A stretch of 64,000 nt of DNA from Viscum album (GCA_963277665.1 OY728142.1:6586001-6650000); one strand, 5' to 3'. Positions 35,792-49,311 are shown, counted from the stretch's first letter. Numbers and translations: made by a program. Notes: generated by a model from the letters alone, not told the origin.

Positions 35792-35798
35792 TATAAAA
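35792..35798 (+). promoter_or_regulatory. A 3' LTR TATA box
   Basis: TATAAAA in CCCTTATAAAAAGGGCACCCC followed by CT-rich sequence; same core as at 29506. Confidence 0.75.
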
Positions 35799-36138
35799 AG
35801 GGCACCCCTTCCCTCTTCTCTTCACACCCTTTTGAGCCTTGAAGCTTGAGAAAACCTTAAAAATTCATCTTCTAAATTCCTCTATTTATATCATAGAGGT
35901 TCTGGTCTTCTCAAAAGACCGACTCTAGTGCTCTAAGAAAAAGTTTAAAGGAGGTGCGTCGAGGAAGAGGTAATCTCTTCTACCGATTCATTCAAGGTGT
36001 CTTTCTTCTTAAACTTCTTTTTCTTTATTTTTTTCATCATAAATTAATAACATCAATATCAATAATATTCCTATATGTAATTATAAATATCAAACAACCC
36101 TATTTCACCTTCTATCCATCCTACAAAAAATGAAATCA

Positions 36139-37281
36139 CCGCTCGTGTTTACGTACGGAATACTGTCTCTACGCTGTGGTGTAATCTATTTTTCCACCAC
36201 CACCTTACTTGGATGGGTATAATGGTGTAAATAATATCAATATATGATTATTATAACATTATACTGATTCTGAGATATTATATCATCAACTCCAATTCCA
36301 TTCACATAATTATGGGAACGATATCATCGCTCGTGCGTACGTACGGATTACCGTCTCCACGGCGTGATGAGATTCATTCTCCATGTTAACCATTTAAGAA
36401 TAATTATAATTTATATATAATAAATAATAATGATATATATGACATAATAATTCTACTGGATTTATTTATATATATATATATGTATTTCATCTACTTAATT
36501 CCATTCAATTCAATAAGGAAACGAAAAATAGTGTTCATGTGTACGTATGGCCTACCGTCTCCATGAAAGATGTATTTCTTTCCATTTATCGATCTAATAT
36601 ATATATGTATATTATGAATATATATTATATATAAATCATTTTTTATATTCTGGAATTACGTAATCATGATCTAAGTAATCATATTAATATTTACATGTCA
36701 AAACACGGACGATAAATGAAACGATTCTACCCAAAACGTTGCATTAACATGGAATTGACAAATGAACAGATAATATAAAGTCATAAGCGAGTCATATATG
36801 ATATAATAAATATTATTATGGTTCTGTTACAAGTTAATAATATTTTTAAACCCACTATATAGGAGTCTCGGACACATATGGAAGAAATTGGACATAAGGT
36901 ATGGGATAATTATTCCAATCTCGTTATTATCCGAGATTGTTTATTCGTACGTATTTATAGGGGTTATAACATGATACTGATTCTGAGATATTATATCATC
37001 AACTCCATTTCCATTCATATAATTATGTGAAAGATATCATCGCTCGTGCGTACGTACAGATTACTGTCTCCACGATGCGATGAGATTCATTCTCCATGCT
37101 GACCATTTAAGAATAATTATAAAGTATATATAACAAATAATAATGATATATATGACATAATAATTCTACTGTATTTAAGTATTTATATATTAATTTCATT
37201 TACTTAATTCCATTTAATTCAATAATGAAACGAAAAACAGTGTTTATGTGTACGTACGGCCTACCGTCTCCATGAACGGTG
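36139..37281 (+). repeat. Five CGTACGTACGG motif copies in A 3' LTR
   Basis: Copies at about 36139, 36328, 36531, 37040 and 37240. The last two come from the duplication of copies two and three. Confidence 0.8.
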
Positions 37282-37677
37282 TATTACTTTCCATTTATTG
37301 ATATTATATATATATATGTATATTATGAATATATATTATATATAAATCTTGTTTTATAGTCTGAAATTAATTAATCATGATCTAAGTAATCATATTAATA
37401 ATTACAAGTCAAAACACGGACGATAAATGAAACGATTTTACCCAAAACGCTGCTTTAACATGGAATTAACAAATGAACGGATAATACAAAGTTATAAGTG
37501 AATCATATATGATATCATAAATATTATTATGGTTTTGTTACAAGTTAATAATATGTTTATACCCACTATACAGGAGTCTCGGACACATTCAAAAGAAATT
37601 GGAAATAAGGTAAGGGATAACTATTCCAATCTCGTTCTTATCTGAGATTGCTTATGCGTACGTATTTACTGGGGTTA
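36251..37677 (+). repeat. About 713 bp tandem duplication in A 3' LTR
   Basis: The block from TTATAACATTATACTGATTC (36251) recurs from TTATAACATGATACTGATTC (36964); both copies end near CGTACGTATTTA.. before GGGGTTAT. The copies differ by many substitutions. The 5' LTR has a single copy. Confidence 0.85.
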
Positions 37678-40375
37678 TTGCTATCATCCAAGCCCATGTT
37701 TTCTAAATAATGTTTTCATGTATGTTTAAAGTACTTTTTACCCATTTTTAAATTTTACCACATGTTATGAAAGGAATCTTAATTTTGTTTACCACACGAA
37801 GAACTTTTAAAATTTTCTGACAAAAGTACGAGGAGAATGTTATTTTTAACTTATATGGCATGAACGGATTTTGGCGGTTTCATAACGCCTCATTTTTATG
37901 AATCTTCCTCTACAAGATTTCATGACTATTTTCAACAAAACCCTTTTCTTTTAAAATTGCATGGAATTTTGTGAAAGGAAAATTATTTTAAAGAAGAACA
38001 GATATTTTCCTCAAGAACTCGTTTCAAGTGTTTTGTTAAAACAATTTCCCATCTAAGATGACATTATTTAGTATGATTATGTTTCAAGTATAATGTATCT
38101 ATTATTTTCATGGTTTGATTATTATTATGATGAAATTATATCCATTTGTTATATATGTATTATGTTATGATGGGTTGATGTTTATGAAACCCATTTTATT
38201 ATTTAGGTTATGATAAATGATTTATGTTTGTGTTCTGGCACAAGTAAGAATGATTTCATTATGAGATGGGTGGGACCTATATCTTCCCCCAATGAAATGG
38301 GCAAAGATTTATATCTCATGAGATAGACAAGGCTAGAATGGAATGTTAATTCGGTTCAGCAATAGAGGACTGGAACGAGGAGTGAACTCGGTTCAGTAAT
38401 GGACTTTGTCCACTAAGATGGTCGTGAAAGCAATGCCTTGGCTACTATGGAAATCATATGAAGTGCTTAATGGTTTGAAAAAATTACATGTTTTATTACC
38501 ATGCTATTTTATCATGATTTATATTTCTTTAGGATATATGCCTTACGTACTTCCAAGATTTATGTCTTTGCTCCAGATCTCGATGTTTAGATTTTATGTT
38601 CAAGTTTTTTCATTCAAATGTTTATGGATTGTTTTATGTTATCTATATTTACCATTACGGAGCATTTTAGCTCACCCTTTATATGTTTTCCTTTCCCAAG
38701 GATTTAAAGAAAGGTTTTAGGTAAGAAAACCAAAGGGGAATATCTTTATGGGAGATTTTGAAGATATTTCACCGTGATTAGGAGATTATGTTCCAAGTTT
38801 CCAAAGACACTAAACTATTAAGGTCCTTTGGTGTCTGTTTTTGATATGTATTAAGTATTCCACAAAAGTAATGTAATGTCAATGTATTTCATGCTTTGGG
38901 CCTATACATATTTAGGGTTGGAGTGGTGGAAAAAAGGTGGCTGAGAGCAGTGGGAGAGCACCTGAGATTAGCAGGGGATATAGCTTGCAACCATTGGTAG
39001 GTTAGTAGTGTTTGGAAGTTTTAGGTTCCATTTACTGAATCCAAAAATTAAGGTGCTTTATTGAATAAAATTTAAAATTTCTCACCTTTAGTTTTTAGGG
39101 TATAACCACCCTCTCTTAATGGAGCTCATGGGAAGGAGTCCGAACCTCCTTATTTATCCCACTTTTAATTTGGGGTGGATTTATTGGCATTATTCAGTGA
39201 TTAATGATACACCCATTCATTCATATACTATTATTTATACTACCTCTAATCATCCCCTAAAATATTATTCTGTGGTTATCGATTTGAGTGGCATTTCCAC
39301 TAGATGATGGTGGAAGCTTCCTGATTTGAAGGGGATTCCATTATTCCTAGGAATATGGTATCTCATAATGCTATTTGTATACAGTGGATTGTCTATTTGG
39401 TGAAGCTATGTGACACCATGAATTTTTACTTGGTTTTACATAAAAAATTAATTAATTCATTGATAGAATAGTGGGGTATGTTAGGAAATTGGCTCAATTT
39501 AATATCAGGGGTCCACAGGGCACCTCTTGTGGGTGCTTAGTCCTAGTGAAAGCATTGTGAGGTTGTCTATTGATTTTTTGATGAGTTTTACATGTTTAAA
39601 TTAAATTAGTAAATTAATTATAAATAGTATAATTTTTTTATCATTGAATGATGTGGTGTAGGACTTTGGGAATGTTTGCGATGGAAAAATGGTTGGACAG
39701 GCTTAAAAAGCCTAGGAGGATCTACCAATTGGTGAATTTAAAAAGAGAATAGCTTTATATGAGGTAGGTTGCCTTTATTACTCAAATTATGGTTAAATTA
39801 ATTTTATTATAGTGTATATGATTCATCATAACACAACTAAAGGCATTGGTACAATTTAATAAATTTACTAAATTACTTAATTAAATCTAATTTATAATAT
39901 AAATGTCATGATTTAGTAAACTTTATGAGGAGATAAAACCATGTTATCCCTTATTAGAAACCTTGATACATATTTTATGGGTGGTTATAAAGTGGTTCAG
40001 ATGAACATTAGAGTGAGTGGACCGAAGAAGATGACCCCTGAGACTAGATTAAGACTAAAAACCCTAAGAGTGGGGCTCCATATTATTTGAACTAGGGTCA
40101 CCTAGTTGGTTTCTTAACAATAGACCTAACTTGAGCAGGTGTGATAGGATATGGATGGTGATGAACACTTTCGGAGTTTAACCAACCCTTGTTTCCATTA
40201 CATTTACTAAGGACTTGGAAATCACTTATGTGGTAGTTGTGACCCTATAACAAGAACATTGTATGTGGTTATGTTGTGACTTGACTGGAAAACCTCATGG
40301 TTATTGTGATTTTTTGGAATGGAAAATTCCATTGGGTGGAATTTTTTAATAAATAGAAAACACCATTATGGGTGG

Positions 40376-40471
40376 TTGTGAATACTCCCTACAAGGAGGT
40401 TGTGAATACTCCCCATGAGGACATTGTGAAAACTCCCTATAGGGAGGTTTTGAAAACTCAAAATGTGCCGG
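40376..40471 (+). repeat. 24 bp tandem repeat in D LTR
   Basis: Four units (40376, 40400, 40424 and 40448) of TTGTGAA.ACTCCC..N..GGAGG, with decreasing similarity. The third contains the palindrome CTCCCTATAGGGAG. Confidence 0.8.
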
Positions 40472-40674
40472 TCAAGATATTAACGAAAACTACCTGAATA
40501 GGGAGGTCTATGATACTAATATTGTGGCTATCTTGGATTTAGAGCTGATATTACTTTGGTTTTGAGTAGAGGATAAGTCTTGAAACATGAAATCTATTGG
40601 GACTATTTCATATTGAGATAGATTAGTCCCCATGTCATGATCTAATATAGATCTTGGCCATAGTTTTTATACAA

Positions 40675-40681
40675 TATAAAA
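40675..40681 (+). promoter_or_regulatory. D LTR TATA box
   Basis: TATAAAA in ACAATATAAAAGGGAGAG, on the plus strand and about 0.8 kb before the LTR end. It agrees with the orientation given by the polypurine tract. Confidence 0.55.
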
Positions 40682-41456
40682 GGGAGAGTTAAGACCCATT
40701 GTGTTATTCTAAATGTATACTAGGGTGAAAGAACCTAGATCATTATTATGGTTAGCATGATGATTGTGATATTCTCAGAGACACTCTTACACTGGTTGAA
40801 TCAGGTATGGTGAATCAGGGTTGAAGGCCTAAGGATCAAGGTTGTTATTTTGCTTTATTTATTTCTTGAAAATTATTTATTTATTAAGACTATGCCACGT
40901 GCATATATCACTATTTTTTTAAATGAAAAAGACCATGTTAGTGCTTACCTATAGAGTTATGTACTCACACCTAGCTCGTGTGACTACTTCACCTGGGTAC
41001 CAAAGAAACCCTCACTTATTACAGATTTGGGTTGGGTGGAGGATTGGGGATGATATGTGATTGAGTTTGAGGAGTTCAAGGGGGACTTAGATATCGAGAT
41101 GAGGTGTGGCTCATGGATATATTAGTGCCTCTCATTTTAATTTTATTTTCCTTCTTCTATTTTTACCTATGATTGGCCTAGTGGTCCGTATGTCTTGTAT
41201 GTTTTCATATCATTATTTCTGTTTCATATCGTGATTCCATTACTTTATGATTCTATATATTTTTATGTGGATATCTATGTTTATTTATTTTCCATTTGTA
41301 TTTCTTCATTCATACATAGGGTATAGTCTCCCCATTGTACCACTCTATAACTCCACTACAGTTAGCAACCTTTTGACATACAGGGAGGCACGCCTAAGGT
41401 TATGTGGCACCATCGATCCAGTAATTGTTCATAGTGATGTAGGATGGGATGTTACA

Positions 41457-41798
41457 AATACCTTTTCAAATTATATGGAATGTAATATAGTTTAAATATA
41501 ACTTTTTTTATATTGAACTCATAAGTGTGATTTATAAAATGTATATAAATTAAAAAATGAGGCTAAAATATAATGGATTTTAATTTTAAATTATAAACTA
41601 TCCATAATTACATAATTTTAATTTTTAAAAATAGAACCTTTTTTGAGAAGTTATTTAAGCCACATCAAAAAAAAATTGATGATTACTTTCATAAAAGTTT
41701 AAATAATATTAAATATGGGATATTTAGATTATGAAAAATGTTTAAATAATAGATATTTGATTATAAAATATTTATAATTCATTTACTATCATATATTT
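41457..41798. other. AT-rich spacer between LTRs D and C
   Basis: Very AT-rich, no open frame, no repeat recognised. It may be old host or element sequence. Confidence 0.5.
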
Positions 41799-43724
41799 TG
41801 TAACACCCAGGTATTTTAATAAATATTTCTCTGTAAATAATTTTAATTCTATAAAAACTTGCGTTGCACGCAAATGTGAGTTTAAACGAACCACGTATAT
41901 ATTATATGCCCATTATAACCTAGCTATTAAATTGGAGGGAATAAAAATGAAAAAATAATCTATCAAATAAATATAAAGATACAGCCCAATATGAATGTAT
42001 TGTAATGTTCTTAGAAAATTATCCCACGCTTTTTAGTAACGTCACTTTATTCTAAAAGAAATATATTTTCTTCAAAATGGAATTTTAATTATTTTTATAA
42101 ATAAAAATTAAGTTTTAGAATTTATATAACAAGTATTTAAAAAAACAATCACATTTTTTAATTCATAATTTCAAAATTATTTTCAAATAATGTTTTTATA
42201 ATTTTCTGAAAACATTTATTTTTTTAAGTAATAGGGAAAATACTGATTTTATTGAAAGTTGTGTTTTATTTTAGAGTCATTACAAGGTAAAATTATGTTT
42301 TGGATTATTTTTAAATTTTAATTAATTTATCTTAATTTAAAAAAAATCCAATTATAGTTTTTGAAAATTATTTTATGCTTGAATTTATTAAAAGAAATTC
42401 ATGTTTTAAAAATGAATTTTTCTAAAAACTGTTTTTCATCGAATTTTATTTTAAATTAATTTATGAATCTTTTGTGTTTTAAATTTTAAAATATAGATAC
42501 CAAATTTAGATTCGTAAAATAAAAAATCATTGAATATGTCCCTTTTATTTTTTTTGTCCAATAATAATAGTAACCATGGTAATTTTGTTACCATGGTAAA
42601 GGGTAAATTGAGTAATCTGGGTTAAAAATAAAATGATAAATACCATAAAATGACCCTAACACATGATGAAATTTTATTAGATGAATATAATTAGACCATT
42701 AAAACATAAGTAAATAAATTAAGTTTTTTAATGGATACTTTTATATGAAAATGACTTTTATAATATTTAAATCAAATAATGTCACTTTCTTTGTCGTAAA
42801 TATCCCTTATGTGTTCACATGGTAAAAGGTATGATGTGAACAAATATAAATCTAAAATTTTAACTTAATAAAAATATATTCCTGACATAAATTTATTTTT
42901 TACTTTTTGGGCCACTTATATGAGATTATGATATTCATAATATTTTATTTAATAAAAATTTAAAGATGTCACATTCATATTTTAAAAAATATATCATTTT
43001 TAATATAGGGTTACCCAAAAGATATATTTGACAATAAATCTTCATATGAAATATAAGATATTTATATTATTCATGGTATTTTTTAAATATTTAGTGAATA
43101 AATAATTTTATTAAATAATTACACAACGCCGATGAGATAATTATTTTATTAATGGAAATATCAAATAATTATTACTAATAATATTAAAATAAATAAAATT
43201 TGAGATAATTAATTTGATAAACTAATTTTATAGGTTAAATTGACCTCTAAGTGATATAATAAAATATTTATTTCAAGTTAAACTTGTTATCAAGATATTT
43301 TTAAATTCCAAGTAATAAATAGTGTCAAAATTGAGATAAATGATATTTTATAAAAATAATAATTTAATAAATTATTTAATAATCACAAAACATATTTAAA
43401 AATAAAAAATGATTTTAATATTCTCTAAAATTTCATATATTGTTCATTTATGGTCTTATTTATATCATATAAGTAAAAAATTAAACTTTTAATATTGAAA
43501 AATTTGTTACCTTAGTTAAAATTAAAATAGGTTAACAAAGGGTCAATCAAAATGATAAAGTTTAAAATAATACAAAAAGTTGTCTAAAATACATTGGCTG
43601 AAGATATTATAACTTTATATCATATTATACTCAAATAAATGTACATTCATATTTATTTGGATTGAGATTGAATTTATTATAAATTAATATTTTTTGAAAT
43701 TCCAAAAGTGCCCCTCACCTTAAT

Positions 43725-43731
43725 TATAAAA
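43725..43731 (+). promoter_or_regulatory. LTR C TATA box
   Basis: TATAAAA in CCCCTCACCTTAATTATAAAAGGACACC followed by CTCCTCCCTC; conserved with the sister LTRs. Confidence 0.72.
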
Positions 43732-44072
43732 GGACACCTCCTCCCTCACTTATTCACAACACATTGAGACTTAACTCTCAACTATCACATACCAATTTCT
43801 CTTCTCAAATTACCTAGAAAAATTCTAGTGCTTTTAATATTCTAGAAAGACCAACAGCAGTGCCTCTAAAAAGATATCTAAAGGAATTTCATAGAAGAAG
43901 AGGTAATCGTCTTTACCAACTCTGTCAAGATTATTTCTTCTTCTACTAACTATTCATGTATTGTTTCAATTATAATGTAATAAATCTAGTATGAAATATA
44001 TTATTAAATATTATTATGATTATGGATTAAACATATTCCATCTTTTAACCATCGTAGGAAAACAAATGCATC

Positions 44073-44312
44073 TCATGTGCGTACGTACTACTTACCATCT
44101 CCAGGTCGTGGTGTAATTTGTTTTTCATAACCCCATTATTTTTATGGATATAATGATGGAAATAGTATATATATATATGTTAATTATAAAATTATATTGT
44201 TTTTAATTTTTTTAACATATCATCCACTTTCTTACCATTTCACCATTAAGGGAATGATACAATCACTCAGGCATATATATGGCCTACCATCTCCATGACG
44301 CGATGTGATTCA
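44073..44312 (+). repeat. Two CGTACGTAC motif copies in LTR C
   Basis: Copies at about 44073-44113 (GTGCGTACGTAC..CTTACCATCTCCA) and 44262-44312 (diverged, GGCCTACCATCTCCATGACGC). The third copy seen in other LTRs is missing. Confidence 0.7.
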
Positions 44313-45152
44313 TTTTCCATGTTCATAATTAAAGAATGATTATATACATGTATATAAGTAATAAATATGATATATAATACCTTAATATAATTCCATATAT
44401 GAAAAAACTATATCCTATGCACAAGAACTGGGACTTATATAACAAAACATGCATAGTAAAATGAAATAGTTAACACCTGAAGGAAGGGAAATAACGAAAT
44501 ATTATTAACAAACATGTGATAAAATCATATAATAGGATAATATATGATATAAAAAATTTAATATGGTTATTTAATAAATTAATAACATTCGTTAAAATAT
44601 TATAAATGATTTTATGATGCGTATGAAGTAAATCTGACCTATAGTTAGGGTTAATTTCATAATCTTATCATTAATCTGCATTGTTTATATGTAAGTATCA
44701 ACTAAGGAATATTTATATTCTATTTCCATGTTTCCTAAAAATATTTTATAAAATATTTTTAATGTTATTCTAAAAAATTTTAATTTCATTTTTACCCATG
44801 TGTGAATTATAACTTAATGGTTTGAAAGGAATATTTTTCTCACTTTCCAAATGAGGTACTTTGTGACTTTTACCACAAAAATTTGTAAAGAATGATTTTT
44901 AACTTATACTACATGAAAGGATGTTTTTGATTCCATGATGCATTAATGATTTGAATCTTTACTTACAATATGACAAGGTTATTTTAAAATTAAATTATTT
45001 CTTTTAAAATTGAGTGGCATTTTAAGAAAAAAAACTTTCAAAAAAAAGATATTTTCCCCAAGAATTATTTCATGTTATCTCTAAAAAATATTTTTCATAG
45101 AAGATAACATTATTTGATGTTAATTGACACATTCCTGTTTTGGGGTGTGACA

Positions 45153-47122
45153 AAAAAAATATTTCCTAAGTAAAAAATTAAATATAGTGGGTAATATAGA
45201 TTTTCACTAGAGAGGAGTGCACAAAAATCATGTTTTTCACTTGAAATTTGAGTAATAAGTAGAGGTTGTTTTTTAAATTGATTGATTTTAAAAATAAAGA
45301 AGACAAAAAATTAATTTTGAACAAAATTTGATGAAAAGAGTGATGGGGTTACGGTAGGATCACATTTTTCAATGTCATCACAGTCATAAAAATTATTCCC
45401 CCTCTCCTCCTATAGAACGATAAATGAAAGACACCTTGATTGAGTTGTCAATAACACTTAGTTGAAGGATGCAATGGAAACCACTACTTTGTGCATAATA
45501 GTTCATAAGCCATTCCCAAAACTACTAAGGACGGTCTTGGTCGGGAATAGTTTCTCCTTATAAATTTAGAAACTATTTACTTATTCTAAACATGTGCCAA
45601 TGATCACTAGACACTCACTAAATAACACAATATGCTCAATCAGGACAAACTACACTTTGTAGAGAGTGTTTAAAGACCTTCAACCAAGGATATAAAAAAT
45701 TCTTGACACCAAAACCCAAAATATGATCACATTGAGTGAATTTTTCAGCAATAAAAATAAAAATAATTCATTTGAAAAATATATAGAATTTAAATTATAT
45801 CATAAGACTCTGACATAAAAAAAAATCCCCTTCCCCTTTCACCCAAGAGATTTACCCCTCTAAGTGAAGGGTAGTAGAGTTGAATGGGGAAGAAGAGAGA
45901 ATCATAAAACTAAGAAATGAGAAAAGGTAAAATCTAAAAAACATAAAGGTTAAAATCATCCATTATAGCCCCACATTTTGTTTCTTCAACACCTTTTAAT
46001 GGAAGTGAACACTCATATTTATATGGTTGAGGGTTGGAAAATTTTCCCTCCAGATTCATTCCTCTAAAAGATTGATTTTATTTTTTATATTAAATTAATG
46101 ATCATCAGAAAGGTATCTTAATAAAAAATTTCCCTTTATTTTTTTCATGAGTCGAAAAAAATATATATTATTTTCAAAATTTTCATAAAATTTATTCTTC
46201 AATTACTCAAGAAGAATTTGTTTTCTCGAGGACACTCCTTAACTCCATCCATATTTTCGCATTCAACGAATGCACTAATGACCAAAATTTTAGTTGAATT
46301 TTAATTTGAAAATGATAATCGTAGTAATATTTCTCCTCTAGATAGAATTACTTAATTTTATATTTCCCTTGTCTTAGATATTCCTCCATTACTGAGGTGG
46401 GATATATTTTATTAGTAAGAAAAATTTCTCCACTTAACTAATTTTTCTAGGATAATGTGTTTTTAATTGGATCTGGTTCTAGAAGAACATTCTTACAAGA
46501 ATGATTAAATGAATCCTATAAAATAATATCTTCAATTTTATCACAATTGTAAAAGTTATTCTTGACATATAGAAGTACCAGAAATCTGTTAAATTTCCAG
46601 AATTAAGAACTTTTGACAATTAAGCCCAAACTCACCAAAAATTATAAAATGATGAAAATAAGATGAAATTGAATCATTGTAAGGGATTAAATCATTGAAA
46701 ATAATATTAATAATTATGAAAATATTATCTCTATCAATTCTTATCACACTTGAACTCCTGGACAATTCAAATCAAAATTAAATCAAAGAAAATTTAAAAC
46801 ACATACCCATGAGATCCACCAATTCCACAAAAAAAGATATCATGACTCATCAAAAACCATTATTTCTAGTCCTAAATTCAGATCATTCAATATATTTTCA
46901 CTTCATTTCTCATATCATACACACAAAAAACCCACTTCAAATGAAATTTCTCTCATCTCGCATATGTTAATTTATAACAAGGATTTTATTATCAAAAATC
47001 GTCCAAGAGACACCATATGCTTGATAAATTCCTCTATCTCTACCCGATATCAGTCATGGATATGTTTTTATCATGTGGTAATTTTAGGGCTGTTATCTGT
47101 CTTCCGGTTGGTAGGATTTTTC
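45153..47122. other. Unassigned AT-rich stretch
   Basis: About 2 kb between LTR C and the tandem array. No open frame with a domain, no LTR ends and no repeat that I recognise. It could be host intergenic DNA or a very old element. Confidence 0.5.
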
Positions 47123-48965
47123 TGTAACACCCCGAGATTTTATGAAAAATATTATTTTTAATTTCATTAATATCTTCTGTTGTACACTACACCAAAAGGA
47201 GCTTTCACAACACGCATCCTTGACTTGCCTTGCATTACACGCAATCACGACCTTCCTCGATAGCGTGTGTAGTACGCAATACCGAGTTTCACTAAACAAC
47301 GATATGCTATTAAAATATTATTAAAACTAGCCGTTATGAATAGTAATAACAACTTTTTGAAATTTTGTAAGCTTTATTTTTCAAAATTAACTTCATTTTT
47401 GGGTTACGAATATAGAAATTAGCTTAGGGTGAAATTTTGGTACTTTTCGGATAACTTTCATTTTCTGATGAATAGTGAAAATTATTAAATTTTAATTAAA
47501 AACAACGTTTTTAATAAAAATAATTAATAGTGATAATTTATTAATTTGAGTGGTTTTAAAGTATATTTATAATATATTTTTACAATTTAATACAATGTTG
47601 GTCATTAGATGTAATTTTACATTTAAACCAGACATAAACAAGTGTCAATCTTTTGATAGTTATTATCTCTTAAAAACACGCTATATGTTTTGACGAAGGG
47701 AATTAATTTTTAAATTAATTAATGAAACTGATATGTTTTGAATTTGGTAAAATAGACATCATTTTTTAGTTCATAATATCAAATATATCTTAGGCCTAAT
47801 TTTTGGTATTTTTCTGAAAACTTTCAATTTTTGATGAATAGTGAAACTACTAAGTGGTAGTTAAAAAACTAATTTTTTTCATAAAACTTAATTTTACTGC
47901 TTCTGTTAGTGGAATTTCGAAAATCCGAGGGACACGGTTGATGTTAGTAAGTAAAATGTGGTTCAATGAGATAAAAATAATTTTTTGGTGAATAGTAACT
48001 TGTTACTTTTATTTACCACAGTTAAAAGTAAATAAGGTAATTAAGGGTAAAAATGATATTATTATTACCCTAACATATGTCCTAATTCTATTGGATAAGT
48101 TTAATTCGACCATAAACAACCTTAGGAATAAAATATGACCATTTAGGCCCACTTTGTTTAGATTAGGACCTTTATTATTAATTTATTTAAAGAAGGGTTA
48201 AAATAGTTAAAATCAAAGTTTAATAAGTAAATAATTTTTAATATGGGGTTATACATAAGATAAATTCGACTATAAATTTTCATTAGAAAGCTAAAAATAT
48301 TTCCAACATAATGGTAGTTTATTTATAATTTTTAGACATTAAATAATCTAATTTATTTATGACACAACGATGATGTCGTAATTATCTTATTAATGAAATA
48401 TTGACATAATTGATGTTATAAATACCCAAATAAATGTAATTTGAGACTTTTTATGAATTAAACTAAATTTCTAGGTTAATATGACATGTTATTTTTGATT
48501 TAATTAAATTTTTTTGAACTAATAATTCTGTTATGATTTTCACAAAAATCAATTACTAAATAGTGTCAAAATTGACATAAAATAGTTTTTAAAACGAATA
48601 TTATATTATTAATTGTTATTCTATTTCTAAAAATCTAAGGATTGAAAAAATGACTTAGATAAGATTATATATATTAATAATAAAAAACTTGGGGTTCGTT
48701 TGGCTTGATATAGTAAGTTTATTAACCTTATAGTGTAAAAAAACAAGAAGACGCGGTAAAAGTTAAATTATCTAACTTAAAGATAAATCTAAATGATAAG
48801 GTTAAAATTGATACCTAAACTTGTCTAAATTCTATTGGATGGGAGGATTTCTACCCATCCCCACCTTATTTTCGAAATAAATCAATTTGGAGCTATCTAA
48901 AACCGAATTTGGCTTTATAATAAAATAATATTTTTAGTTATTCCAAAGGTGCCCCTCTCCTCCCT

Positions 48966-48972
48966 TATAAAA
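48966..48972 (+). promoter_or_regulatory. Array LTR 1 TATA box
   Basis: TATAAAA in CTCCTCCCTTATAAAAGGGC, then CTCCTCCCTCTCTTCCACAC. Confidence 0.77.
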
Positions 48973-49311
48973 GGGCACCTCCTCCCTCTCTTCCACACAC
49001 CACTTTGAGCCTTCAAGCTCAGACAACCCCTGCCCAATTATCTTATCCAATTCCCTAGAAACATCCTAGAGGTCCTGGTCTTCATCAAAGACCAATTTTA
49101 GTGCCCTAAGAGGAGGACTCAAAGAGGTGCTTCAAAGAAGAGGTAATGCCCGTTACCGATTCTTTCAACTTTATTTCTTCTTCCACTTCTTCTTATTAGG
49201 TTGTTTCATTATGAAGTAACAACATAAGTATCACTCATATACGGATATGTTATTATAAGTATGAAACAACCCTATTTCACCTCTTATCCATCCTACGGAA
49301 AACGAAATCAT

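Larger units (their letters stand above)
17734..38908 (+). mobile_element. Element A: non-autonomous gypsy element inserted in D's LTR, itself split by S
   Basis: Two LTRs starting TGTAACAC.CCGA.ATTTTAT flank a 2249 bp interior (31904-34152) with primer site and polypurine tract. The 5' LTR is interrupted by element S (18480-28608). The interior has only a zinc-knuckle gag remnant and non-coding sequence with no pol, so A must have moved with enzymes from a relative such as P. Flanking 5-mers are TTTTT (17729-17733) and TATTT (38909-38913), a target duplication with one change. Confidence 0.85.
34153..38908 (+). repeat. A 3' LTR (4756 bp, with internal duplication)
   Basis: TGTAACACCCCGAGATTTTA start after the polypurine tract; ends ..GGGCCTATACA, followed by TATTT. 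It is about 0.7 kb longer than the 5' LTR because of a tandem duplication at 36251-37677. Frames such as 38406-38720 (104 codons) and 34205-34441 have no homology that I recognise. Confidence 0.88.
38909..41456 (+). repeat. D 3' LTR, right part
   Basis: Resumes D's LTR after A and ends GGGATGTTACA, the near-inverse of its start TGTAAGATCCC. It contains a TATA box and a 24 bp repeat. No primer site or interior follows, so it is the outer end of D. The matching 5' LTR must lie outside the window. Confidence 0.7.
41799..45152 (+). repeat. LTR C: solo LTR related to P and A (about 3.35 kb)
   Basis: Starts TGTAACACCCAGG and ends GGGGTGTGACA, whose inverse is TGTCACACCCC, so the ends are near-inverted. 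It has a TATA block, the GAAGAGGTAAT box and two CGTACGTAC-type motifs in the same order as A. No primer site or interior adjoins either end. TATTT precedes it (41794-41798) and occurs again at 45160-45164 after a run of A, a possible target duplication with slippage. It lacks the last roughly 0.8 kb seen in A-type LTRs. Confidence 0.7.

Noticed and set aside
38406..38720. 104-codon frame in A's 3' LTR.
   Set aside because: No recognisable domain. It lies in U5/leader sequence, and the equivalent frame is much shorter in sister LTRs (about 66 codons).
45153..47122. A possible host gene between LTR C and the array.
   Set aside because: No open frame of useful length, no splice-bounded coding pattern and no domain on either strand.
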